Shown here: positions 43,566-52,136 of the stretch, piece by piece
Layout: each line of letters begins with the position of its first letter
How positions within the stretch are numbered: position 1 is the stretch's first letter
Assembly (NCBI GenBank): GCA_964400355.1
Contig: CAYNTO010000002.1
Location: forward strand, 62,001-126,000
Source: JACKAL01 sp964400355
Lineage (GTDB): Bacteria; Bdellovibrionota; Bdellovibrionia; Bdellovibrionales; JAGQZY01
Reading direction: 5' to 3'
Length of the DNA: 64,000 nt
Made by a program: the position numbers and the translations under genes
The notes under the pieces: model-generated
Told to the model about the DNA's origin: nothing
The model's database searches: none
What the model saw: the letters and a program-made list of their open reading frames with translations, nothing else

Positions 43566-44601
43566 AGGAGAGCAAAAAATATGTCCTTTTCCTTTTGCGC
43601 GAATGGAAGTTCGCGCAACAAAATTTATTCCTTGCTGTTCGGGTTGGCTCACTGACGAATTTCACCAGCTCGATGCTGGCAAAGATGTTTGGAATGGCCC
43701 AGCTGCTCAGGAACTGCGCCGCCGCATTTATAAAGGTGACTATTCCCTATGTCGGCGCGAACATTGCGGCGTCGATCTCACAACTCTAGCAGAAAACGAA
43801 GAGCTCTCAGCGCAGATTCATACATCAAATCATAACGCCATTCACTCACGGGAAACCGAGCTGCCTGGGCCTCCCACCTCGTTGTGTGTGGTCGCTGATC
43901 CTCGCTGCAACCTGGCCTGCCCATCATGTCGTAGCGAGCACATCACCCAACTCACAGTGGTGCAAAAAAACAATATGGCAGCGACGGAAGACGCCATTCA
44001 AAAAAACGCAAAATTTTTAGAGTGGATTACCTTTGGCGACGGTGAAGTTTTATTTAGTCCTTGGGGACGCAAGCTGATCCAAAATTTTGCTCCGCAAAGA
44101 TTTCCCAAACTTCATTGCATTGAACTCAAAACCAACGGGTTATTGTTTGATTTCGAAAACTATCTGGCCCTCATGCCCGGCGCGCAGTTTATCCGACGAG
44201 TGATGGTATCTGTAGATGCAGGCAACAGCGACACCTACAAGGTCGTGCGCGGTGGCGACTGGAACCGACTTATAAAAAATTTGGAGTGGATGGCTGATCT
44301 CCGAGCTCAAAACAAACTGGATAAATTTCAGATCAACATGACATTACGCTTAGAGAACTTTCGCTCGCTCCCGGAGCTTATTCGGCTGGGGAAAAAATTA
44401 AATGTGGATGCGGTCAAGGTGATGTCCTTTGAACCGTGGGAGCGTATGGGTGTGACCGATTACGCTTCACAAGCAGTCCACTTGCCATCACATCCGCAGC
44501 ACAAGGAACTGTATTCCATTTGGGAGAGAGTCGCTCACGAAAAGAAACTGCGCTGGGGCCTGCCGCGTCCGGTGCCTGCTTTAATGGACAAATCCTTATG
44601 A
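43555..44601 (+). CDS. Radical SAM protein with N-terminal SPASM-like Cys region
   Basis: A 348-aa protein. The radical SAM cluster is C118-x3-C122-x2-C125 (CNLACPSC), followed by TFGDGEVLF and VSVDAGNSDTYKVVRGG. Before it lies a second Cys set (C10, C27, C28, C66, C71; CPFPFARMEV, FIPCCSGW) that reads like an SPASM auxiliary-cluster domain placed ahead of, not after, the barrel. Substrate unknown; many relatives modify peptides or sugars. It overlaps PhoH upstream (11 nt) and the glycosyltransferase downstream (ATGA). Confidence 0.85.
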   Translation: MFSKGEQKICPFPFARMEVRATKFIPCCSGWLTDEFHQLDAGKDVWNGPAAQELRRRIYKGDYSLCRREHCGVDLTTLAENEELSAQIHTSNHNAIHSRETELPGPPTSLCVVADPRCNLACPSCRSEHITQLTVVQKNNMAATEDAIQKNAKFLEWITFGDGEVLFSPWGRKLIQNFAPQRFPKLHCIELKTNGLLFDFENYLALMPGAQFIRRVMVSVDAGNSDTYKVVRGGDWNRLIKNLEWMADLRAQNKLDKFQINMTLRLENFRSLPELIRLGKKLNVDAVKVMSFEPWERMGVTDYASQAVHLPSHPQHKELYSIWERVAHEKKLRWGLPRPVPALMDKSL

Positions 44602-46169
44602 TATCTATCTACAGCCGAATCAGAAATCACCAATTCAAATTTTTCGCCATCTTCCTCCTCTTCGCGGCCGTTTTTATCACTTACTCAAACGTTTACGACT
44701 TTACGTTTCTATACGATGACGAGTTCTTTATTGTTAAAAATGAACATCTCAACTCCATGAGTTCGGTAAAAGATATTTTTACCTCGAGTTCCACCGCGGG
44801 ATCGGGTTTTAAGGATTCTTTCTATCGCCCGGTGCAGTTCTTTTTGTATTTGTTGGTCAAGTCCGCATTCGGCATGGAGACGTGGGCGTTTCATTTGCTG
44901 AATCTACTTATTCATTTTGGAAACGCCGTTCTTTTATTTTTCTTGGCTTTAAAGTTTAGGTTTTCGAAACCCGCGGCACTGATGCTGTCTCTGTTGTGGT
45001 GTGTACATCCCATACACGTGGAATGTGTGGCGTATATGAGTGCCACCGCAGATTCACTGCACACGTTTTTCCTGATGCTGGGTTTGAATTTCCTTTTACC
45101 TAAGCCCACGCGTGTAACTTACGCGCTAGGCGTACTTAGTTTTATGCTGGCGATTCTCAGTAAAGAAACTGCAGTTCTCGGCGCGGTTCTCTACACCTCG
45201 ACTGTCTTTTATTGCGAGAGTGATCGCTGGAACTGGCGTGTGTACCTTAAGACATTGCCGTTTTGGACAATGTCGCTCACGTACGCGATACTTCGTAAAA
45301 CCATTCTTAATTTTGACGGCGATTTTTCGTTCTACAAGCAATCGAATATTTATACGGAGAGCATCCTTAACCGCGTGTACACATTCTTCGCCACCTTGCC
45401 GAAATACATCGAAGTTTTATTTTGGCCTCGCAATTTGCACATTGATCGCAAATTCCCCGTGTATATTGATTTCGCATTCGCACCGGTGATTATTGGCGCA
45501 GCTCTGTGCACGTTGGCCGCGCTCATTCTGTTGTATACACTTTACTCGCGCAGGCCCAGCTGGGTGTTCGCAAGCTTCGTGATCCTGTGGTTTGCAAGTT
45601 TACACATTCTCCACTCTGGAGTGATTCTACCGCTCAATAGTTTGTTTCTGGAGCATTGGATGTACATGCCATCAATGGCCCTCTTTTTCGCCATTGGTGC
45701 CATCCTCGAGTGGATGTGGCGGCGCAAAAGTTTACAGTACATAGCTATTATAGCAGTGGGCGCGTTGACTCTGGTTATGGGTCACCTCAGCCATGCGCAA
45801 AACCGCGTGTGGGCAAGCCCTATCAGTTTGTTCAGTCACATCCTGTCACTCAACCCCGATGTCGCTCGCGCTCGCCATGGGTTGGCCATGGCATACAGTG
45901 ATTTGGGTGAGAACAGTAAAGCACTGGAATTGTATGAGCAGGCGTTGACTCAACAGGTGTATCCGGCCACCTATCACAATATGGGAATTCTGTATATCAA
46001 GCAGGAACGGTTAGACAAAGCGGAAGAGCATTTTTTAAAAGCTATAGAGCTAGATCCGCATTTTCATCCATCGTACTCTTATCTGATTCAGATCTATCAA
46101 GTGACTGGGAAGCCAGAAAAAGCACAAGAGTACGAAAACCGTTTGCGAGCATTCACTCCGGCAAAATAG
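44598..46169 (+). CDS. GT-C type membrane glycosyltransferase with C-terminal TPRs (TMTC-like)
   Basis: A 523-aa protein with ~10 membrane helices. The first periplasmic loop carries the acidic GT-C motif (FLYDDEFF, D40-D41-E42), with HPIHVECVAYMSATADSLHTFF typical of TMTC-like O-mannosyltransferase relatives. Residues ~425-515 are two or three TPRs (ARHGLAMAYSDLGENSKALELYEQAL, NMGILYIKQERLDKAEEHFLKAIELDP). Likely transfers a lipid-linked sugar to an exported substrate; the substrate is unknown. ATG 44598 overlaps the radical SAM stop by 4 nt. Confidence 0.85.
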   Translation: MISIYSRIRNHQFKFFAIFLLFAAVFITYSNVYDFTFLYDDEFFIVKNEHLNSMSSVKDIFTSSSTAGSGFKDSFYRPVQFFLYLLVKSAFGMETWAFHLLNLLIHFGNAVLLFFLALKFRFSKPAALMLSLLWCVHPIHVECVAYMSATADSLHTFFLMLGLNFLLPKPTRVTYALGVLSFMLAILSKETAVLGAVLYTSTVFYCESDRWNWRVYLKTLPFWTMSLTYAILRKTILNFDGDFSFYKQSNIYTESILNRVYTFFATLPKYIEVLFWPRNLHIDRKFPVYIDFAFAPVIIGAALCTLAALILLYTLYSRRPSWVFASFVILWFASLHILHSGVILPLNSLFLEHWMYMPSMALFFAIGAILEWMWRRKSLQYIAIIAVGALTLVMGHLSHAQNRVWASPISLFSHILSLNPDVARARHGLAMAYSDLGENSKALELYEQALTQQVYPATYHNMGILYIKQERLDKAEEHFLKAIELDPHFHPSYSYLIQIYQVTGKPEKAQEYENRLRAFTPAK

Positions 46170-46175
46170 ATCCGG

Positions 46176-46706
46176 TTAGGGTGGTGCGCCTACGCCAGTG
46201 TCTTTAAATGGAAACACGTTGGGCACTGGCAGGCCGGGTTTGATTTGAACTAAGCCACCAATCTCGTGTCTGTAATCGAATTCTGCCACATTGGTTCCGC
46301 AATAGCCTTCTTCGATGGTTTTCATGGACTTTTGGCAGTCGGCATCCACTTTGCCTGAAGTCGAATCGGATGTTAAACACACGGCGCACAAGTAGACCAC
46401 ATCCGCAACACCCGTAAATGGATTTTTGCAAATCAGTTGCCCTTCGTATCCAGGCAGTCCAGGACGGTATCCAGGTGGTCTACCGGAGATTGCCCATTTG
46501 TCGCATTTATAAATTTTGTTGGTATTGGTGGGGAGAAAGCCGCCATCGGTGGCTGTCGCCCATGTGCAGTCTGAAGATGGATGCCGTACCAACTCATCTT
46601 TGACTCGCGCATTTTCCATACACCATTGGTACGACGTATTTGGAATCTGCACAGGTTCGGTGTTCGTCTGGCCAAAGGCCAGCGAGAGAAGCATCATCAA
46701 TAGCAT
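46176..46706 (-). CDS. Exported Cys-rich small protein
   Basis: A 176-aa protein with a short signal (MLLMMLLSLAFGQ) and eight Cys in the mature part (WCMENAR, DCTWAT, YKCDKW, LICKN, YLCAVC, DCQKSM, GYCGTN), an even number compatible with four disulfides. It ends Pro/Gly-rich. Family not recognised. Convergent with the glycosyltransferase gene, 6 nt between stops. Confidence 0.68.
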   Translation of the reverse strand: MLLMMLLSLAFGQTNTEPVQIPNTSYQWCMENARVKDELVRHPSSDCTWATATDGGFLPTNTNKIYKCDKWAISGRPPGYRPGLPGYEGQLICKNPFTGVADVVYLCAVCLTSDSTSGKVDADCQKSMKTIEEGYCGTNVAEFDYRHEIGGLVQIKPGLPVPNVFPFKDTGVGAPP

Positions 46707-46866
46707 AAGTTCTTTTTCGGTCTGAAAAGGCCATTACTAAAGTCCTTAAGGGCACCTCTGTACCTTGGGCCAAATTTGCCGTCTCAATATCGAACACTCT
46801 CAAGCGAATCTCAAAATGAGCCGAAGAAATATACAGACGATCATGGATGATCAGGAGGGTATACGG

Positions 46867-47145
46867 ATGTTTCTACAAGGCGATTTACAGCGAGTTTTTG
46901 ATGCTCTTTACCACATGGGTGTTATCGATCCGGTTTTAAAAATGGATTGGTCTGAGGATTTCGGAAAACTGGAAACTCACCCCTGGATGCTCGATCCGGT
47001 GATTTCGGCAGTAAATAAATGCAATGGTGATTATCAGGCAGTGATTGATGAATTGCAGGATTTTGATCAGGACATCCTCAACTATTTGGCAATGCTTGTT
47101 GCTAAAGAATTGATGTACTTCCACACGAACGCAATCGTTCACTAA
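46867..47145 (+). CDS. Small helical protein of unknown function
   Basis: A 92-aa soluble protein with no signal peptide. ATG 46867 is set by AGGAGG 8 nt upstream; in-frame ATGs at 46816 and 46843 lack a site. The sequence is acidic and helical (LQRVFDALYHMGVIDPVLKMDW, AVIDELQDFDQDILNYLAMLVAKELMYF). Family not recognised. It is 10 nt upstream of the cupredoxin-like gene, which itself overlaps the CpaF ATPase gene, so all three form one operon. Confidence 0.75.
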   Translation: MFLQGDLQRVFDALYHMGVIDPVLKMDWSEDFGKLETHPWMLDPVISAVNKCNGDYQAVIDELQDFDQDILNYLAMLVAKELMYFHTNAIVH

Positions 47146-47155
47146 GGAGTGGCGT

Positions 47156-47698
47156 ATGAAAAGTTTAGTTTTACTCATGGTATTTCTGTTTTCCTCTTCG
47201 GTATTTGCCGAGTGGACAATTGATCTCTCGCGCCGCCAAAAGGATATGGAGCGCCTCGAAAAAGAGGAGTTGCTTTCTAAGCAGAAAGAACAAAACCCGG
47301 TTGAGCAAATTTTCGAAAAGGAACTTCCAAAAGAAGAAGTGGTGATCGCCAATACCGACAAGGGATTTGTGCCAGCCATGATTCGTCTTAAGCGAGACCA
47401 GGCCTATCAAATTACGGTTGTGAACGTGAACAAGGCGCGCAAAAACGTGAGTTTTATGCTCGACGCTTTTCAAGAACACCACGGTACTTTTTTTGGTGAT
47501 GTGGTTACTTTTGCCGTGCGCCCACAGAAGGAAGGGTTGTATTCATACTACTGTCCAGAGGCGGAATATACGGGTAAAGTTTTAGTCTATAATCCCGATG
47601 AGAATTTACAGCCAGTGCCACCGGTGCAGATTCGTCAGCCAGCCTCGACGAAAGCCCCAGAGGTGCCTGTTGGCTCGATAAGAGGATGGGATGAGTAG
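47156..47698 (+). CDS. Exported cupredoxin-like protein
   Basis: A 180-aa protein with a signal peptide (SLVLLMVFLFSSSVFA) and a charged helical stretch (residues 25-60). A cupredoxin-type beta domain follows (VVIANTDKGFVPAMIRLKRDQAYQITVVN ... GLYSYYCPEAEYTGKVLV). Cys133 in YYCPE and His108/His109 in FQEHHGTF are candidate metal ligands; a standard C-terminal Met/His ligand pair is not obvious, so copper binding is uncertain. The tail is Pro-rich. It overlaps the CpaF gene by 8 nt. Confidence 0.72.
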   Translation: MKSLVLLMVFLFSSSVFAEWTIDLSRRQKDMERLEKEELLSKQKEQNPVEQIFEKELPKEEVVIANTDKGFVPAMIRLKRDQAYQITVVNVNKARKNVSFMLDAFQEHHGTFFGDVVTFAVRPQKEGLYSYYCPEAEYTGKVLVYNPDENLQPVPPVQIRQPASTKAPEVPVGSIRGWDE

Positions 47699-48812
47699 CA
47701 ACGGCGAAAGAGAACTATTTAAAGAATCACTCAAGAACTATCTTGCTCCTGTTTATGAGTATCTCGAGGATCCAACGGTTACCGAGATATTGATCAACGG
47801 GATCAACGATATTTTCATTGAACGCGGCGGTAACCTTTACCGCACGCCTGCAAAATTTCCCTCTGAAGACGACTTGCTCGCCGGTATTAACAACATCGCG
47901 CAGTTTGTTCGTCGCCGTATCACAAAAGAAGAACCGCGCCTCGATGCGCGTTTGCCGGATGGCTCACGTATTCACGCCGTGATTCGCCCGTGCGCCATGA
48001 GTGGTCCGACGGTGAGTATTCGTAAATTCTCGAAAACAAAAATTGATTTTAAAAAATACATTGAGTGGGGAGCAATCACTCCCGATGCTGCGCAGTTCTT
48101 AGAGATCTGCCAGTTCCTCGGAAAAAATATGCTGGTGAGCGGTGGTACCGGTTCTGGTAAAACTACTCTGCTCGGATTGTTGTGCAGTCGCATCCCAAAT
48201 GGAAAACGCATTATCGTGATCGAAGATGCGAGTGAATTGCAAATTGATTATGAACACGTTGTGCGTTTTGAAACAAAAATGGCCGACGAAATGGGCAAAG
48301 GCGAAGTATCGATTTACGATCTTCTAAAAAGCTCACTGCGTTTGCGCCCCGATCGAATTATTGTGGGAGAGGTGCGTGGTCACGAAGCCATGGAACTTAT
48401 TCAAGCGATGAACACCGGCCACAGTGGTAGCATGGGAACCATCCATGCCAACTCTCCATCGGATGCACTATTGCGTTTGGAAGCTCTCGCTATGGGTGGG
48501 GACACCAAAGTCAGTGAAAAAGCCGTGCGCCAATCGATAGCCTCCGCAGTGGAAGTGATTGTGCAGATTTCCCGTATTACGGGCGGTGCGCGTAAAGTTA
48601 TGGCAATTTCGGAAGTGATGGGTGTGAACGATGACGGCACCTATAAAACGGAAGACATCTACCGCATCAATAACCTTGTGCGTCAGCCCGATGGAAAAAT
48701 GGAAGGTAAGATCGAACCCGCTGGAGTCCTTCCAAGCTTTATGAAAGAGATCGAAGACAATCGTATCCCGTTTCCACGATCTAAGTTTTTTCTCAATAAG
48801 AAAGCGTCCTAA
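47691..48812 (+). CDS. cpaF: CpaF/TadA-family secretion ATPase
   Basis: A 373-aa cytoplasmic hexameric ATPase of the type II/IV secretion superfamily. N-terminal domain DPTVTEILINGINDIFIERGG and RIHAVIRPCAMSGPTVSIRKF; Walker A GGTGSGKTT at 151-159; Asp box VIEDASELQ; SLRLRPDRIIVGEVRG; His box TGHSGSMGTIHANSP. In Tad/Flp systems it powers pilus assembly. No tadB, tadC, rcpA or flp gene lies in the window, so this copy is separated from its usual partners. Confidence 0.92.
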   Translation: MSSNGERELFKESLKNYLAPVYEYLEDPTVTEILINGINDIFIERGGNLYRTPAKFPSEDDLLAGINNIAQFVRRRITKEEPRLDARLPDGSRIHAVIRPCAMSGPTVSIRKFSKTKIDFKKYIEWGAITPDAAQFLEICQFLGKNMLVSGGTGSGKTTLLGLLCSRIPNGKRIIVIEDASELQIDYEHVVRFETKMADEMGKGEVSIYDLLKSSLRLRPDRIIVGEVRGHEAMELIQAMNTGHSGSMGTIHANSPSDALLRLEALAMGGDTKVSEKAVRQSIASAVEVIVQISRITGGARKVMAISEVMGVNDDGTYKTEDIYRINNLVRQPDGKMEGKIEPAGVLPSFMKEIEDNRIPFPRSKFFLNKKAS

Positions 48813-48932
48813 ATGGTGCGGCATTGCCGCTCCAAACCGGTGCCCAATTAGCTTGCAATTCGCTCTCAAAGTGACCGACCAACTGACACACCCTGTTTTG
48901 CCGAAATCACCCTTGTTTTGAAGGGCATTTCA

Positions 48933-49973
48933 ATGCAGAACTACAGCGTGCTCGTCAGTTGTAAACTCTCGAATTCCGTCCTCACGTACCTGGAGCGCCA
49001 GGGATATGACGTGCAAACAGTTTTGCAAGCGTGCGATGTGCCCGTGGAGTTCTTGCGCGACACGTCCTACTGGTTACAAGCAACAAAGATGGAAGATTTT
49101 TTGCGACTTGTGGACGAAACATATCTCGATCTGCCAGAACGTTATTGCTTTGATATCGGTAAGGCCAGTGAACAGCTGCGCGCGTGGGGTGTGCTCGATA
49201 GCGTGCTTAAAATGGTCGAATCACCGCTGGATATATACGGCCATCCAACGCGTTTTCTCTCCTACTTTCTTTCTCCGGAGCCGCCAATTGATTTTTGGAA
49301 AAACAATGGCGATACGATCTCATTTCAAATTCCGATTTCGGCCAACGAATTTTCGTGCATCACGTGTTATCTGGCGGGCGCCCTTGAAGGGCTGCCTAAC
49401 TATATGGGAAAAAACAATGGTATCGTCGAGTGGTGTGACTACACGGTAACTATTCGCTGGGCGCCCAATCAGGAAAGCCTCCTTGCGGAAGAAGATTTAC
49501 AGCTGCGTCAGTTCAACCCGCAGTGGGTGCGCACGGTGATCGATAGTCTTGAGAGTCATCAAAAAATCATTCAGGCGCGATCAAATCAACAACAGATGTC
49601 GGCCGCTGACTCTGAGCAAATGAAGGAATTTCTCCAGAGCACTATGACGGCTGTCTCGGGTTTATCGGATGACATTTCTATTTTGCGCGAAGATTTTTTG
49701 CGCCTTCATGATTACTTCTCGCGGGCCCAGCAGCTGATCACTTTTCTTGTGCATTCTGGCCGCAAAACAAAGCAAGTCGACGAGGCAATGCGCCGTATGG
49801 ATTGGACCAAGATTCAACAATCCTACGATGAGCTTGTCACAGGTGCTTGCCAGCGTATCATCGGCAGTCGTGACAAGGCGAAAAATTTGAGCCGCCAATT
49901 TCAAGTGGACATTCCATCTAAAACAACACCTACTGAATCTGTGGAAGAACAACAGCAGATTCCATTGCAATAA
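48933..49973 (+). CDS. Arabinose_bd-like sensory domain protein with C-terminal coiled coil
   Basis: A 346-aa protein. ATG 48933 follows GAAGGG. The first ~190 residues resemble the N-terminal domain found in some AraC-type regulators (SVLTYLERQGYDVQTVLQACDVP, LDLPERYCFDIGKASEQLRAWGVLDSVLKMVESPLDIY), but the expected helix-turn-helix is missing. Instead there is a coiled coil (~215-330) and a Gln-rich end. Probably a cytoplasmic sensor acting through protein contacts; the function is unknown. It ends 12 nt before enolase and may be co-transcribed with it. Confidence 0.6.
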   Translation: MQNYSVLVSCKLSNSVLTYLERQGYDVQTVLQACDVPVEFLRDTSYWLQATKMEDFLRLVDETYLDLPERYCFDIGKASEQLRAWGVLDSVLKMVESPLDIYGHPTRFLSYFLSPEPPIDFWKNNGDTISFQIPISANEFSCITCYLAGALEGLPNYMGKNNGIVEWCDYTVTIRWAPNQESLLAEEDLQLRQFNPQWVRTVIDSLESHQKIIQARSNQQQMSAADSEQMKEFLQSTMTAVSGLSDDISILREDFLRLHDYFSRAQQLITFLVHSGRKTKQVDEAMRRMDWTKIQQSYDELVTGACQRIIGSRDKAKNLSRQFQVDIPSKTTPTESVEEQQQIPLQ

Positions 49974-49984
49974 CCGGAGGAAAA

Positions 49985-51238
49985 ATGGCTGAGATTATTT
50001 CTGTATTGGGTCGCGAAATTCTGGATAGCAGAGGATTCCCAACCGTAGAAGTAGAAGTTCTCACCACCACTGGAGTTGTGGGGCGTGCCGCCGTTCCATC
50101 GGGCGCATCCACCGGTGCCCATGAAGCGCACGAATTGCGCGACGACGATAAAAAACGCTACAACGGTAAAGGCGTGCGCACCGCGGTTGAAAATGTAAAT
50201 ACCGAAATCAACGATGCTCTCGATCACTTTGATGTTTTTGACCAGGTGGGAATCGACACCACATTGATTGATCTGGATGGTACGAAAAACAAGTCTCGCC
50301 TTGGCGCCAATGCTCTATTGGGAGTGTCTATGGCTTGCGCTAAGGCAGCCGCTCTCGAATCGCGCTTACCTCTCTACAAGTATATCGGTGGCGTACATAG
50401 TCACCAGTTGCCCATTCCTTTGATGAACGTGATCAACGGGGGAGCGCATGCGGACAATGGCCTGGATGTGCAAGAATTCATGATCGTCCCGCGCATGCTC
50501 ACTTACAGCGAATCATTGCGCGCGGGTTCCGAAATTTTCCACTCTCTTAAGAAATTGTTGTCGAGCAAAGGTTTGTCCGTTGCAGTTGGCGACGAGGGAG
50601 GCTTTGCACCGAAGCTAGAATCCAATGAACACGCTCTGGAGTTGTTGAACGATGCTATTAAGAACGCCGGCTACAGTCCTGGAGAAAACGTATTCTTGGC
50701 TCTCGATGTGGCGGCAACAGAATTTTACGAAGACGGCAAATACGTTTGGGAAAGCAAACCTAAGACAGCTCAAGATATCGTGATGATTTATGACAGCTGG
50801 GCTAAAAAATATCCGATCATTAGCATCGAAGACGGTTTATCGGAAGACGACTGGTCGGGATGGGCACACATGACTAAAATTTTAGGTAAATCATTGCAGC
50901 TCGTTGGTGATGATTTGTTTGTCACCAACATCGATCGTGTGAAAGAAGGCGTCGAGAAGGGTTGTGCCAACGCACTTCTTGTTAAGGTCAATCAGATCGG
51001 CACGCTCACCGAAACCATTCGCGCGGTTCAATATGCTCAGAGCAATGGTTTTAACACAATCATGTCCCACCGTAGTGGAGAAACTGAGGATGTAACGATC
51101 GCGGATCTGGCTGTTGCGTTGAACTGCAATCAAATTAAAACTGGAAGTCTCTGCCGTAGTGAACGTATTGCTAAGTACAACCAGCTTCTGCGTATTGAAG
51201 AGCAGCTCGTGAAGAGCGCGACGTTCGCCCAGCTGTAG
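49985..51238 (+). CDS. eno: Enolase
   Basis: A 417-aa glycolytic enzyme making phosphoenolpyruvate. Signatures: REILDSRGFPTVEVEV, PSGASTGAHEAHELRD, NVINGGAHADNGLDVQEFMIVP, GDEGGFAP, SIEDGLSEDDW, LLVKVNQIGT and MSHRSGETED. Length is normal. CCGGAGG lies before the ATG. It is followed by a structured element and then the FtsB-like gene, the same eno-ftsB order as in many proteobacteria. Confidence 0.97.
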   Translation: MAEIISVLGREILDSRGFPTVEVEVLTTTGVVGRAAVPSGASTGAHEAHELRDDDKKRYNGKGVRTAVENVNTEINDALDHFDVFDQVGIDTTLIDLDGTKNKSRLGANALLGVSMACAKAAALESRLPLYKYIGGVHSHQLPIPLMNVINGGAHADNGLDVQEFMIVPRMLTYSESLRAGSEIFHSLKKLLSSKGLSVAVGDEGGFAPKLESNEHALELLNDAIKNAGYSPGENVFLALDVAATEFYEDGKYVWESKPKTAQDIVMIYDSWAKKYPIISIEDGLSEDDWSGWAHMTKILGKSLQLVGDDLFVTNIDRVKEGVEKGCANALLVKVNQIGTLTETIRAVQYAQSNGFNTIMSHRSGETEDVTIADLAVALNCNQIKTGSLCRSERIAKYNQLLRIEEQLVKSATFAQL

Positions 51239-51260
51239 CTTCGCTTCCGGTCGCACACCC

Positions 51261-51362
51261 TAAAATCGTCGGAGCCGGCGTTGCTCTGTCGGCCTGCTTG
51301 TGCGGCGTACAGTCGTACGCCTCCGCGCAAACCTCGGTCGCGCCTTGGCTGCGACGATTTTA
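51261..51362. repeat. Structured intergenic element after eno
   Basis: TAAAATCGTCGGAGCC (51261-51276) pairs with GGCTGCGACGATTTTA (51347-51362) with one mismatch. Inside lies GGCGTAC-AGTC-GTACGCC (51304-51321). The fold is a long stem topped by at least one further hairpin. It sits 22 nt past the eno stop and may terminate or stabilise eno mRNA, or be a copy of a REP-like family. Confidence 0.75.
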
Positions 51363-51420
51363 TGGCGTGCTCTTCCTTTGAACAGTGGACTTGGCATCAG
51401 GTTTCGGTACAATTTTGGGT

Positions 51421-51720
51421 ATGGAGATACTGAATCGATTTTCGGAGATGCTTTACAAGCCAATGACTGTGGCGGTGATTGCGTGTCTGTTGAGTGTTTC
51501 CTATCTTTTGTACGATGGCAGTTTTTGGAAGTTGTGGAGTTTAAATCGCAATTACAAAGAGATGAGTCGCCGCATTTCCAGCATTCAAAGCGAAACCAGT
51601 GGTCTTAATTTTAAAGTGGAAGAGGCTACGAAAACGTCGTTTATAGAGAGACAAGCCACAGAGCAATTGGGATTGGTGCGAGAAGACGATTTGGTTTTTG
51701 TCTTCTCTTCAGATGAATGA
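51421..51720 (+). CDS. ftsB: FtsB/DivIC-family cell-division protein
   Basis: A 99-aa bitopic protein: short cytoplasmic N-terminus, one TM helix (MTVAVIACLLSVSYLLY), a periplasmic coiled coil (LNRNYKEMSRRISSIQSETSGLNFKVEEA) and the DivIC-type end ATEQLGLVREDDLVFVF. In the family it forms the FtsQLB complex that activates septal wall synthesis. Position after eno supports FtsB. ATG 51421 follows TTTTGGG. Confidence 0.85.
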   Translation: MEILNRFSEMLYKPMTVAVIACLLSVSYLLYDGSFWKLWSLNRNYKEMSRRISSIQSETSGLNFKVEEATKTSFIERQATEQLGLVREDDLVFVFSSDE

Positions 51721-52136
51721 GCTATTTGCTGATAATGGTTTGTGATGGCAAAGAATCGTGACGAAAACTCGTGCAGTTTTGATAAAACACCGACATCCAC
51801 ATCACACTTAAGCCAATAAAAATTACCTTCGTCATTCCAACCTCGCCAAGTCCTATCGCCAAAAGTCTGGCGAGACTTTAGTCACTTACTGGAAGTTTTT
51901 TTTATGCCCCTTATAATTCTCCTCGATAGGAGAGCGGCACAGGCGTCCTTCCAGCGTATATTTTTGTAGAGTGCGACCGGTGTTTCAATGTAGGACGCCG
52001 TGGACGGAGGGAATTTTCCACTGAAAATGGCATTTCCTTTAAACTGTCTAATGAACAGACACTTTTTTATCCTATCCAACGTAACGCGGCCGGTATTTAT
52101 GCGACCCTCACAGGTCGCTGTGATACGTTCTCCCGC
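51721..52136. other. 416-bp region without a recognised gene
   Basis: No convincing coding frame is present. Visible: an imperfect dyad CTCGCCA ... TGGCGAG near 51840-51874 and a weak terminator-like TGTCT/AGACA hairpin followed by CTTTTTT at 52045-52068. It may hold the polA promoter and possibly a small RNA ending at 52068, but nothing is decisive. Confidence 0.5.

Noticed and set aside
48870..48910. GCCGAAAT as a second FliA -10 element upstream of 48933
   Set aside because: The 8 bases at the correct spacing upstream (AACTGACA) do not resemble the TAAAGTTT -35 element.
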